64,000 nucleotides of DNA from Geobacteraceae bacterium GWC2_53_11 (lineage in GTDB: Bacteria > Desulfobacterota > Desulfuromonadia > Geobacterales > Pseudopelobacteraceae): NCBI GenBank assembly GCA_001802645.1, contig MGZJ01000036.1, positions 91,038 to 155,037 on the forward strand, in the 5' to 3' direction. Positions 8,016 to 15,699 of the stretch are shown one piece after another. Position 1 is the first letter of the stretch, and every line of letters begins with the position of its first letter. The translations under genes were made by a program, and so were the position numbers. The notes below the pieces were generated by a model. The model ran no database searches. It was given only the letters and a program-made list of their open reading frames with translations, and was not told where the DNA came from.

Positions 8016-8606
8016 ATGAACCACACTATTTTCCTGGCATCAAGCGAACACATCAACTGGCAGCACCCGGCAGTATTGGCCAAGGCGCAAGAACTGGCTG
8101 CCGGAACAACCGACCACACCGAAATCACCCGGCGCTGTTTCGAGTTTGTGCGCGACGAAATACGTCACAGCTGGGACTACCAGCAAAACCCGGTCACCTG
8201 CGCCGCGTCGGATGTGCTGGCGCACGCCACCGGCTACTGCTACGCCAAGAGCCACCTGCTGGCGGCGCTGCTGCGGGCCAACAGCATCCCGGCCGGGCTC
8301 TGTTACCAACGGCTCTCGCTCAACGACAACGGCGCCCCCTACTGCCTGCATGGACTGAACGCCGTCTGGCTGCCGGAAATTGGCTGGTATCGCATCGATG
8401 CCCGAGGCAACAAACCGGGAGTGGATGCGCAGTTCTGTCCGCCCGTAGAACGATTGGCGTTCCCGACCAATGACAAGCTGGAAGCCGACCTGCCGGAGAT
8501 CTGGCCGGAACCGCTACCAGTTGTCATAAAGGTACTGTCCGGCTATGCCACGGTGGAAGAGGTATTTGACAACCTGCCCGATGTTGAGCTGATCCCGCAT
8601 CGCTGA
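8016..8606 (+). CDS. Transglutaminase-like protein
   Basis: A 196-residue protein from the ATG at 8016 (GGAG eight bases before); an earlier in-frame ATG at 7944 would add 24 residues. The papain-like triad is visible: Cys in ATGYCYAKSHLLAALLR, His in CLHGLNAVW and Asp in YRIDARG. It belongs to the transglutaminase core superfamily, whose cytoplasmic bacterial members are often peptidases or amidases. It is followed seven bases later by a YdeI/OmdA-like gene, so the two are probably an operon. This is a different subfamily from the lasso B2 protease at 31054. Confidence 0.82.
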   Translation: MNHTIFLASSEHINWQHPAVLAKAQELAAGTTDHTEITRRCFEFVRDEIRHSWDYQQNPVTCAASDVLAHATGYCYAKSHLLAALLRANSIPAGLCYQRLSLNDNGAPYCLHGLNAVWLPEIGWYRIDARGNKPGVDAQFCPPVERLAFPTNDKLEADLPEIWPEPLPVVIKVLSGYATVEEVFDNLPDVELIPHR

Positions 8607-8613
8607 GGAAGCT

Positions 8614-8853
8614 ATGACTGACACACCGTCACGCCTGAAGCGCCCCGTATATCCGATGCCCGATTTCGTACTTGCCGCCCTTGAGGAGCGTCAGCTCATG
8701 GACGCCTACCGCCAGCGGCCTCCGTATCAGCAAAACGATTACATCGGCTGGATCACCCGCGCCAAGCTTCCGGCCACGCAGCAGAAGCGGCTGATGCAGA
8801 TGCTGGATGAGCTGGAGCGGGGCGGTGTGTACATGAAAATGAAGTGGCGGTAA
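8614..8853 (+). CDS. YdeI/OmdA-domain small protein
   Basis: A 79-residue protein matching the C-terminal YdeI/OmdA-associated domain: PPYQQNDYIGWITRAKLP followed by a basic helix and LERGGVYMKMKW. In larger relatives this domain is linked to resistance against bacteriocin-like peptides and outer-membrane stress, but the short form has no known activity. GAGGA lies close to the ATG, seven bases after the stop of the transglutaminase-like gene. Confidence 0.78.
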   Translation: MTDTPSRLKRPVYPMPDFVLAALEERQLMDAYRQRPPYQQNDYIGWITRAKLPATQQKRLMQMLDELERGGVYMKMKWR

Positions 8854-8885
8854 CACTCAACACCCTTCCCCGCACCGTTGTATCC

Positions 8886-9710
8886 TCACAAACACGCCGC
8901 GAAAGACCGCGCCACCAGTGGATTGGCCGCAAAAGGGGACAGACCCAACAACGGTACCACCTGCCGGCACAACGCCAGTGCATCGCCATCGAACGACTGC
9001 CTTGCAACATCCCGCACAGTTCGCCGAATCAGTTCCAGCCATTGCAGTGCTTCGTCGATTCGCCGCTCGACAGCATCACCATGACGAGGTTCATCCCAGG
9101 CGGACAGGAGCCATTCGGCCTCAAGCGCGCGCAGCCGTTCCAGCGACGCCACCGACGCCTCGTAATCGGTGAAGATAGGCATGTCGCCCGGCAGCGGCAC
9201 GGCATCGCCGCAGAAGACAGCCTGCTCCTGTTCCAGCCAGAGCGAGATTGAGCCGGAAGAATGCCCCGGAGTATGCACTACTTCCAGAGACACGCCTTCC
9301 TCTGAAACAATTCGATCACCATCTTTCAGCTCCAAAGCCACTACAACAGATCCCCCCACCAGAGTTTGAAAACCTGGCACCGGACGTTCCCGCTCCTGAA
9401 TTGCCACATCCTCGATCCAGTCCCGCTCGGCGCCATGGGCCGCAACCTGGCACGCACAAGCTTCCATGACTGCTCGTGCCGCACCGATATGATCAGGATG
9501 GGCATGGGTCAAAATCAAGTGAGCGATCTCGGCAGACTGCCGTCCCAAAGATTGAAGATAGTCGAAGATGGCGTTTTCGCAACCACGTACGCCGCTGTCG
9601 ATCAGGATAATATCCTTGCCGATGACGAGAAAAAGGTTGGCCGAGCGAGGGATCGGCCCTCCGGGTGATGGAACGGTGAAGGGGATGGTCAACTGCGGGG
9701 TGATCTGCAT
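8886..9710 (-). CDS. MBL-fold metallo-hydrolase
   Basis: A 274-residue cytoplasmic metallo-beta-lactamase-fold hydrolase. The dinuclear metal site is shown by LTHAHPDHIG (HxHxDH, near residue 66), a later His in VVHTPGHSSGSIS and an Asp in AVFCGDAVP. Such proteins hydrolyse thioesters or other esters; the substrate is unknown. AAGGAG precedes the ATG at 9710. It stands alone, convergent with the YdeI-like gene. Confidence 0.85.
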   Translation of the reverse strand: MQITPQLTIPFTVPSPGGPIPRSANLFLVIGKDIILIDSGVRGCENAIFDYLQSLGRQSAEIAHLILTHAHPDHIGAARAVMEACACQVAAHGAERDWIEDVAIQERERPVPGFQTLVGGSVVVALELKDGDRIVSEEGVSLEVVHTPGHSSGSISLWLEQEQAVFCGDAVPLPGDMPIFTDYEASVASLERLRALEAEWLLSAWDEPRHGDAVERRIDEALQWLELIRRTVRDVARQSFDGDALALCRQVVPLLGLSPFAANPLVARSFAACL

Positions 9711-9987
9711 GGGTACTGCTCCTTTCGATGAGTGATGGCTACGGACTGTGTACCGCGCGTATCCTCGTCGAAATGGTGCAGAAACGAAGAGAGCGCGGGA
9801 CCAGCCCGCGCTCCTTGAATGTCAGTAAGACAGGTAGCGGCGAGCCGTCACGAGGTGACGACGACTACGACCGCTACGACAGTATGTTGGGTATTAGTGA
9901 GTTTCATGAACAAACAATACGATAGAGCAATTATGCTTGTCAATCACTCCGACAAGAATACAACAATTCGATATACATAAAAACAGA

Positions 9988-10017
9988 TTGACAACACGCC
10001 CTCCTTTTGGCTATTTT
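9988..10017 (+). promoter_or_regulatory. Sigma-70-type promoter of the fusion regulator
   Basis: TTGACA at 9988-9993 is a perfect -35 box, followed after 18 bases by TATTTT at 10012-10017. The -10 box touches the operator palindrome that starts at 10017. Confidence 0.6.
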
Positions 10018-10038
10018 GATTCGATAAACATCGAATCA
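10017..10038. promoter_or_regulatory. Inverted-repeat operator, probable autoregulation site
   Basis: TGATTCGAT and ATCGAATCA are perfect nine-base arms separated by AAAC. They sit between the -10 box and the ribosome site of the ArsR-type gene, the usual place for an autorepressor to bind. Confidence 0.7.
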
Positions 10039-10049
10039 GGAGTCACCAT

Positions 10050-11078
10050 ATGAAAACCGAGCAGAGTATCGCTATCATGAAAGCCTTGGCCGACCAATCG
10101 CGTTTGGCCATCATCAACTCCCTGCTAGAGCGTTCCCAATATGTAGAGGAAATCGCCAAGCGCCACGGACTGGCTGCTTCAACCGTCTCGTTCCACCTAC
10201 GCAAACTGGAACAGGCCGGACTGGTCAGTAGCCGCAAGGAACAGTATTACGTGGTTATCCAGGCGAACGACGCTATCTTTGACACCACCCTGCGTGAGAT
10301 CGTGTCAGCGCCGACTGTGGGCCGGGAACTGCAGGACGAACGGATGGAAGAGTATCGGCGCAAAGTACTGGAGACGTTCTTCCGGCATGGCATACTGGAC
10401 AAACTGCCGACGCAGCACAAGAAACGGCTTATCGTGCTGGAGCAGTTTGCCGCGCGCTTCGAACCGGAGCAGCGCTATTCAGAGCAGGAGGTTACCGGGC
10501 TCATAATGCCGCTGTTTGACGATTACTGCACCATCCGCCGCCTGCTGGTGGATGAAGGGCTGATCCGCCGGGAGGGAGCAGAATACTGGCGGGTGAGGAA
10601 GTACAACGAGCAGACTGTGCAAGCGGCTTTGCCACAGCAGAAAGCGAAAGGATCGGAAAACATGCCGAAAGAGAGCAAACGCGCCGACTTGAAGCGGCTC
10701 TACAAACAGAATACCCCTGACATGGGGATTTATCAGATTAAAAACAAGGTAAACGGCAGGATCTATATCGACAGCAGCACCAACCTTGACGGAACGCGCA
10801 ACAGCAGACTGTTTCAGCTTAAAATGGGCAAGATTGTATTCAGCCGGGAGCTTCAGAAAGATCTGAACGAATTCGGCGCGGACAACTTTGAATTCTCTGT
10901 ACTGGACGTACTGGACAAGCCGGAACCGGGCGACAATGTAGAACGGCTGCTGGCAGCACTGGAACTGCACTGGCTGGAAAAGTTGCAACCGTTCGGTGAA
11001 CGGGGGTATAACAGCGCAAAGGCATTTGAGCGGAATATGCAGCAGTTGCGGCAACAAAGCGGTGTGGCCGTTGCCTGA
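10050..11078 (+). CDS. ArsR-DUF2087-GIY-YIG fusion regulator
   Basis: A 342-residue protein with three parts. Residues 1-90 form an ArsR-type winged helix (LADQSRLAIINSL, AASTVSFHLRKLEQAGLV). Residues about 100-190 match DUF2087 (FRHGILDKLPTQHKKRLIVLE, then IRRLLVDEGLIRR). Residues about 222-330 match the GIY-YIG-like domain found beside DUF2087 regulators (GIYQIKNKVNGRIYIDSS). In the second motif the usual glycine of YIG is Asp, so nuclease activity is doubtful. It probably represses its own promoter through the palindrome just upstream and perhaps controls the efflux gene that follows. Confidence 0.82.
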   Translation: MKTEQSIAIMKALADQSRLAIINSLLERSQYVEEIAKRHGLAASTVSFHLRKLEQAGLVSSRKEQYYVVIQANDAIFDTTLREIVSAPTVGRELQDERMEEYRRKVLETFFRHGILDKLPTQHKKRLIVLEQFAARFEPEQRYSEQEVTGLIMPLFDDYCTIRRLLVDEGLIRREGAEYWRVRKYNEQTVQAALPQQKAKGSENMPKESKRADLKRLYKQNTPDMGIYQIKNKVNGRIYIDSSTNLDGTRNSRLFQLKMGKIVFSRELQKDLNEFGADNFEFSVLDVLDKPEPGDNVERLLAALELHWLEKLQPFGERGYNSAKAFERNMQQLRQQSGVAVA

Positions 11079-11114
11079 CCCTCACAAGCCAGAAGACATG
11101 TAAGAAATTAGCCT

Positions 11115-11177
11115 CATGATTACCTCAAGATTGCTTCGAGATTATGACTACAGAAGTTAACATCTTGAGTAATCATG
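11115..11177. repeat. Long imperfect inverted repeat before the MFS gene
   Basis: CATGATTACCTCAAGAT (11115-11131) pairs with ATCTTGAGTAATCATG (11162-11177) with a single-base bulge around a 30-base loop. It lies in the leader of the efflux gene and could be an operator or an mRNA structure. Confidence 0.5.
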
Positions 11178-11242
11178 AAGTAATAGTGAAGCTATAAAAG
11201 ATTCTAAATCATTACACCGGCAAAAGGATCGAGCACCTCCGA

Positions 11243-12499
11243 ATGACCACCTTCAAACTATTCTCCCCCCGTCGCGACCGCACCGCAGCCATGCCGTTCA
11301 TCATGTTGACCGTCCTTATCGACATGGTAACCATCGGCTTGATCATCCCCGTGCTGCCGACACTAGTCGGCAGTTTCACCGGTTCTAACGCAGACCAGGC
11401 ATTCTGGTATGGCACTGTGGTGTTCGCCTTTGGCATCGCAAACTTCTTCGGTTCGCCGATCCTCGGCGCACTGTCGGACGCCTATGGCCGCCGCCCGCTG
11501 CTTTTGCTCGGTTTTTGCGGGCTCGGCCTCATGTTTTTCGCCACCGCGCTGGCCACGGCAATGTGGATGTTGATCGTGGTTCGGCTGGTGGGTGGCGCGA
11601 TGCAGGCCAATGCTGCCGTGGCCAATGCCTACGTAGCGGACATCACCGCACCCGAAGAACGTGCCAAACGCTTTGGCATGCTGGGCGCCATGTTTGGCCT
11701 CGGCTTCATTATCGGCCCGGTGATGGGGGGACTGTTGGGTGCCATCAGCGTAAAACTGCCGTTTTTCGTTGCCGGAAGCTGCGCCATGCTCAACCTGCTG
11801 TACGGCTATTTTGTGTTGCCTGAATCTCTCCCGCCCGAGCGCCGTCGCCCATTCCACTGGCGGGCGGCAAACCCGTTGACATCCCTGCGCGCCCTGGCCG
11901 GATTGAGCGGCGTCGGCCGTTTGGTGGCGGTAGTTGCCTTGAGCGGCCTTGCCCAATTCGTGCTGTACACCAGTTGGGTATTGTACACGACCTTCAAGTT
12001 CGGCTGGGGGCCGAAGGAAAACGGCTGGTCGCTGGCTGCGGTCGGCATCATGTCGCTGATCGTGCAGGGCTTTCTGCTGGGAAAACTGCTGAAACACTTC
12101 ACTCCACGGCGCCTTGCGGTAGCCGGACTGGTATCGTCATCACTGGCCTACGCTTTGTGGGGCGCGGCCAGTCAGGGGTGGATGATGTACGCAGTAATCG
12201 GTCTGAATGTGCTCGGCTATACCGTCACTGCTTCATTGCAAAGCATCATTTCAGGCGCCGCTGATCCCAAAAATCAGGGGCAGGCTTTGGGAGCGGTCAG
12301 CTCAATCAACAGTCTGATGACGGTAATTGCGCCTCTTTTCGGCGCGCCGCTCCTCTCCATGGTGTCGCATCTGCCACACGGCGACTGGCGCATCGGCGCG
12401 CCCATGTATTTTTGCGCCCTGCTTCAAGCGGCTTCACTGTTGCTGGCCTATGTGCATTTCCGTGACAAAGGCGAGAAAGGCGACCAGGATGACCTGTAG
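11243..12499 (+). CDS. MFS efflux transporter, TetA-like
   Basis: A 418-residue, twelve-helix major facilitator of the TetA/DHA1 drug:H+ antiporter group. Motif A is GALSDAYGRRPLLL between helices 2 and 3, and the N-terminal LIDMVTIGLIIPVLP is typical of the TetA family (usual length about 400). The export substrate is unknown and tetracycline is only one possibility. It overlaps the following repair gene by 11 bases and is preceded by a long inverted repeat and the fusion regulator, which may control it. Confidence 0.85.
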   Translation: MTTFKLFSPRRDRTAAMPFIMLTVLIDMVTIGLIIPVLPTLVGSFTGSNADQAFWYGTVVFAFGIANFFGSPILGALSDAYGRRPLLLLGFCGLGLMFFATALATAMWMLIVVRLVGGAMQANAAVANAYVADITAPEERAKRFGMLGAMFGLGFIIGPVMGGLLGAISVKLPFFVAGSCAMLNLLYGYFVLPESLPPERRRPFHWRAANPLTSLRALAGLSGVGRLVAVVALSGLAQFVLYTSWVLYTTFKFGWGPKENGWSLAAVGIMSLIVQGFLLGKLLKHFTPRRLAVAGLVSSSLAYALWGAASQGWMMYAVIGLNVLGYTVTASLQSIISGAADPKNQGQALGAVSSINSLMTVIAPLFGAPLLSMVSHLPHGDWRIGAPMYFCALLQAASLLLAYVHFRDKGEKGDQDDL

Positions 12500-13166
12500 C
12501 GAGATCATCTCCTATCTGCGCAGCAAAGCGAATCCGGACAACGTAGCCGGGATGGCCCGTTTCGGCATCAGCACAAAAGCTACGCTGGGGGTCACCATCC
12601 CCATACTGCGCGAGCTGGCTAAATCCCACCGCCGCAATCACCCGCTGGCACTGGAATTGTGGAAGACCGGCATTCATGAAGCGCGCATCCTGGCATCGCT
12701 GGTTGATGATCCAAAGGAGGTTACGGAAGAACAACTGGAAGCGTGGGTGATCGAGCTGGATTCGTGGGATGTGTGCGACCAGTGCTGCGCCAACCTGTTC
12801 GCCCGCACCCCGTTTGTGTGGGACAAGGCGGTGGCGTGGAGCAGCCGGCCGGAAGAGTTCGTCAAGCGGGCCGGTTTCGTTTTGATGGCCCGCCTGGCGG
12901 TGCAGGAGAGGAAAGCGTCGGTCGAATCGTTTCAGCCGTTCTATGAGCTGATACGCCGCGAAGCTGTTGACGAGCGCAACTTTGTCAAAAAAGCGGTCAA
13001 CTGGGCTTTGCGGGAAATCGGCAAGCGGAAGGATCTGCCGGGAGCTATGGCACTGGCGGAAGAGCTGGCCGTTATGGAGTCGCGCAGCGCCCGCTGGATC
13101 GGCAGAGACGCTCTGCGGGAATTCGGCAGGGTAAAGGAAACTATAACGTTACGGCAGATTGTCTAA
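12489..13166 (+). CDS. DNA alkylation repair protein (AlkD-like)
   Basis: A 225-residue all-helical HEAT-repeat-like protein. The stretches FGISTKATLGVTIPILRELAK, LDSWDVCDQCCANLF and FVKKAVNWALREIGK are hallmarks of the AlkD family, which excises alkylated bases such as 3- and 7-methylpurines without base flipping. The start at 12489 overlaps the transporter stop, suggesting translational coupling; a longer reading frame upstream lies inside the transporter gene and is rejected. Confidence 0.85.
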   Translation: MTCSEIISYLRSKANPDNVAGMARFGISTKATLGVTIPILRELAKSHRRNHPLALELWKTGIHEARILASLVDDPKEVTEEQLEAWVIELDSWDVCDQCCANLFARTPFVWDKAVAWSSRPEEFVKRAGFVLMARLAVQERKASVESFQPFYELIRREAVDERNFVKKAVNWALREIGKRKDLPGAMALAEELAVMESRSARWIGRDALREFGRVKETITLRQIV

Positions 13167-13394
13167 TTTCGACCTTTTGACCGTTTCTTCCCGATACTTG
13201 GTGTACTCGTCGTAGGACATGCCATTCGCCCGTTCAAGGCACTTCTGAATGTCACCCTGGTTGGGAGTTTCATAGCACCGCCTCTTCTGTTCTTCCTTAA
13301 ACCCGGTGTACAATCCGGACGTCCAAGCTTTGTAACTGCACCCCTGACACAGTATGCCTGTGCATAACAACATCACGATGTAAAACCTGCTCAC
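13149..13394 (-). CDS. Small putative lipoprotein
   Basis: An 81-residue protein read from a GTG at 13394 that overlaps the upstream stop codon (GTGA). The N-terminus MSRFYIVMLLCTGILCQGC looks like a short signal peptide ending at Cys19; the lipobox LCQGC is weak at positions -3 and -2. The mature part is charged, with two further Cys residues. No family is recognised. Its 3' end overlaps the convergent AlkD-like gene by 18 bases. Confidence 0.6.
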   Translation of the reverse strand: MSRFYIVMLLCTGILCQGCSYKAWTSGLYTGFKEEQKRRCYETPNQGDIQKCLERANGMSYDEYTKYREETVKRSKLDNLP

Positions 13395-13690
13395 GGCTCC
13401 CGCTTCAATTTGTCAGCAAGAATTTTCTTCCCCTGTTCGGTAAACGTCCACCACCGGCGCACCTCACCACAAGCGAGAAAGTGCTGTGCGGACATCAAGA
13501 CATACAGAACGCACGGATCATGGCGCTGCTCCATGGTGCCCGACAATTCAACGTAGGTGGCAAAGGGATCGCGGCCGGCAAGTTGCTGCGGACTGAGAAT
13601 TCCTATGGCACGTAGATCGGCGGCAATTGAAGTGCCGATATTGGGAATGTCTTCAAGTTTCGTCGCCTGTTTCAGACGAGATGAGCTCAT
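13391..13690 (-). CDS. Helix-hairpin-helix protein (Cdd1/pathogenicity-locus type)
   Basis: A 99-residue protein. LEDIPNIGTSIAADLRAIGILSPQQLAGRDPFATY is a helix-hairpin-helix, and the rest (CVLYVLMSAQHF, RRWWTFTEQGKKI) fits the small Cdd1-like, pathogenicity-locus family. Such proteins are expected to bind DNA, but their role is not known. A GAGGTGG site precedes the ATG. It lies between the lipoprotein gene and a DinB-like gene, all on the minus strand. Confidence 0.75.
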   Translation of the reverse strand: MSSSRLKQATKLEDIPNIGTSIAADLRAIGILSPQQLAGRDPFATYVELSGTMEQRHDPCVLYVLMSAQHFLACGEVRRWWTFTEQGKKILADKLKREP

Positions 13691-13702
13691 ACATCCACCT
13701 CA

Positions 13703-14194
13703 CTATCCCAGAGTTGTCAGATACGCATCCCTAGTCAACCACAACTCCTCCATGCGATACATATGCCAGTGATCATGCATCAGAAGGTGCCTTGCCAGGA
13801 TGTACAGGGAATACTCCTCATATTCCGGGTGAGTCGCTTTCTTTTTCCAGGTGGCTTCTTCCGCACGTTCAAGGAACTGGAGCTGACTGGCCCGGTAGCA
13901 GGTGAACTGATCGAGGGCGAATTCAATGTTCATACGCTCGGGAGTAGCAGGCTCTTCCGGGCCTGCACCCGGATTGTACGGGACAAACTCGGGCTTATCC
14001 TCAGTCATGAACCGTTCGATGCGCTTCAAGAGCATGGGCTGCACTTGGGCCAGATGGCTGATATGTTCCGCAATCGTCCAGAAGCCTTCACCTCTGCGCA
14101 CATCAAGCTTGCTGTCCGGGATGGCGAGAACAAATTGGGAAAGGATGGTGGGGGAACGTTTGAGTGTTTCCAGCAAATCGGGAATATCTTGCAT
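13703..14194 (-). CDS. DinB-superfamily protein
   Basis: A 163-residue four-helix-bundle protein. The start at 14194 is chosen because AAGGAG lies seven bases before it; the ATG at 14200 is too close. Candidate metal ligands are the His in GFWTIAEHISHL and the two His near LLMHDHWHMY, the DinB/YfiT pattern. Members are often thiol transferases or stress-induced proteins of unknown activity. It is the first gene of a probable three-gene minus-strand run. Confidence 0.8.
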   Translation of the reverse strand: MQDIPDLLETLKRSPTILSQFVLAIPDSKLDVRRGEGFWTIAEHISHLAQVQPMLLKRIERFMTEDKPEFVPYNPGAGPEEPATPERMNIEFALDQFTCYRASQLQFLERAEEATWKKKATHPEYEEYSLYILARHLLMHDHWHMYRMEELWLTRDAYLTTLG

Positions 14195-14369
14195 GTCCAT
14201 TCTCCTTTGCCAAGCATTGCGGCAGCGGCAAACACAGTTTATATCCTTTATTGTACAGGCATGGAGACTCTGCCAACTCCTCTCGCCTTACCCTATTTTA
14301 CACGCAACGGCACGACTGCGCCATGAGAGAAAATTAGCAGCAATAAACAGGTTTAGATCCGGAACCCAC

Positions 14370-14398
14370 TTGACAAAGGTCCTGGCGGGTACTATGTA
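14370..14398 (+). promoter_or_regulatory. Sigma-70-type promoter of the exported MBL gene
   Basis: TTGACA at 14370-14375, a 17-base spacer and TATGTA at 14393-14398. It is about 80 bases upstream of the start codon at 14478. Confidence 0.5.
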
Positions 14399-14477
14399 GA
14401 AAATCTTATCCTCACGGATTTCGGGATCATGAGTAATTTATGAAGAAGATGGCAGTTAATTTTAAGGAGGGAAGAAA

Positions 14478-15374
14478 ATGAAGAAAATGTTCCTGTTGTC
14501 GTTCATCGCCGTCACCCTGCTGTTCACCCAAAGCGCCTTTGCCGAACTGACAAAGATCGCCGACAATGTCTACTCCTATGTGGGGCAGAAAGACGGCTCC
14601 CCCGCCCACAGCTTTGCCGCCAATGCCGGCATCGTTATCGGCAAGGACAGCGTGCTGGTAGTGGACACGCTGATTTCCGCAAAGGAAGGGGCACGTTTTC
14701 TGGCCGATATCCGCAAAGTGACGTCCAAACCGATCAAATATGTGGTCAACACCCACACCCACCTGGACCACGCCTTCGGCAATTGCGTGTTTGCCAAACT
14801 GGGAGCTACGATCATCTCTCACAGCGCCGACCGGACTTCGCTGCAGAAGGCCGGCGAGGGAACACTGCAGAATATCGGCAATTACGGCCTGAAGCCTGAA
14901 GAAATGGCCGGCACCGCGATCATCCTCCCTACCCTCACCTTCAGCGACCTGATGCAGATCGATCTTGGCGACGAAACGGTGGAACTGATCCGCACAGCCC
15001 CGTCCCACACCGAGGGGAGCCTGGTCGTATATCTCCCGGCTCAAAAGCTGCTCTTCGCCGGTGACGTCCTCTTCACCGACTTCCACCCTTTCATGGCAGA
15101 TGGCGATATCAGCGGATGGACTGCAACAATTGACTCGCTGCTGGCCATGAATATTGAAAAAATCATCCCCGGTCACGGCCCGCTTTCGACGAAGAAGGAT
15201 CTCAAGGAAATGAAAGAGTATCTGCTGCTGTTCGACAAGAAAGCACGCGAATTGGCAGCGGAGGGCAAGGACGGCGACGCCATTGCCGCCGGGCTGAAAG
15301 AGGTTCTGCCGAAGCGTTCCATGGCAGACTGGATGATCGGCTACAATGTCAAATCCCGCTATGCGGGGAAGTAG
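14478..15374 (+). CDS. Exported MBL-fold hydrolase
   Basis: A 298-residue protein with a cleavable signal peptide (MKKMFLLSFIAVTLLFTQSAFA), so the enzyme acts in the periplasm. The metal motif is VVNTHTHLDHAFGN (HxHxDH), with further ligands in APSHTEGSLVVYLP and LLFAGDVLF and a last His in IIPGHGP. It resembles the SoxH/quinoprotein-relay-associated group of periplasmic MBL proteins. AAGGAGG precedes the ATG, and a rho-independent terminator follows. The substrate is unknown. Confidence 0.87.
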   Translation: MKKMFLLSFIAVTLLFTQSAFAELTKIADNVYSYVGQKDGSPAHSFAANAGIVIGKDSVLVVDTLISAKEGARFLADIRKVTSKPIKYVVNTHTHLDHAFGNCVFAKLGATIISHSADRTSLQKAGEGTLQNIGNYGLKPEEMAGTAIILPTLTFSDLMQIDLGDETVELIRTAPSHTEGSLVVYLPAQKLLFAGDVLFTDFHPFMADGDISGWTATIDSLLAMNIEKIIPGHGPLSTKKDLKEMKEYLLLFDKKARELAAEGKDGDAIAAGLKEVLPKRSMADWMIGYNVKSRYAGK

Positions 15375-15388
15375 ATCCACAAAAAAAT

Positions 15389-15417
15389 GGGGGCGGGCCG
15401 AGTGCCCGCCCCTTTAA
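15389..15417 (+). terminator. Rho-independent terminator
   Basis: GGGGCGGGC (15390-15398) and GCCCGCCCC (15404-15412) pair perfectly around a five-base loop, followed by a short TTT. It lies 15 bases after the MBL stop codon. Confidence 0.8.
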
Positions 15418-15450
15418 CCACAAACTCTCGCCACCCGAGCATTTAATCAG

Positions 15451-15507
15451 ATAACCTGACGTTATATCCATAACCTGAAGTTATAACCACCCCTAACATA
15501 TCGTTAT
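15451..15507. promoter_or_regulatory. Tandem ATAAC-N5-GTTAT activator sites
   Basis: Two perfect sites, ATAACCTGACGTTAT (15451-15465) and ATAACCTGAAGTTAT (15470-15484), are followed by a one-mismatch copy, CTAACATATCGTTAT (15493-15507), and a degenerate one near 15541. They lie 125-185 bases upstream of a -24/-12 promoter, the usual place for enhancer sites of an NtrC-type activator such as the one encoded at 19064. Confidence 0.7.
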
Positions 15508-15631
15508 ATTTACCTTTACGCCTCATCATTCCGCCTTACCATAACTATTGCTTATAACTCCCGCCTGGCCGAGCACCATCCACCTACACACAATATCCTG
15601 TAATAACAGCATATTACATGAACCAGCAAAA

Positions 15632-15648
15632 CCGGCACGCTCCATGCT
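15632..15648 (+). promoter_or_regulatory. Sigma-54 (-24/-12) promoter of the Dcu carrier
   Basis: CCGGCACGCTCCATGCT has GG at 15634-15635 and GC at 15646-15647 with ten bases between, close to the TGGCACG-N4-TTGC consensus. Transcription would start near 15658, about 42 bases before the start codon at 15700. Confidence 0.75.
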
Positions 15649-15699
15649 CAATAGAAACCAGATACAGAGCGCCACCACGATTACCGGAGGAAACAACTC

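Larger units (their letters stand above)
9711..10049. other. Intergenic region with hairpin and regulated promoter
   Basis: No credible gene is seen in this 340-base gap. It contains a GC-rich hairpin at 9791-9813 (GAGCGCGGG, loop ACCAG, CCCGCGCTC) of unknown role, an AT-rich stretch, and then the promoter and operator of the fusion regulator at its right end. Confidence 0.6.

Noticed and set aside
14427..15380. A 317-codon minus-strand frame opposite the exported MBL-fold gene.
   Set aside because: The plus-strand gene has a signal peptide, metal motif, promoter and terminator; the minus frame has none of these.
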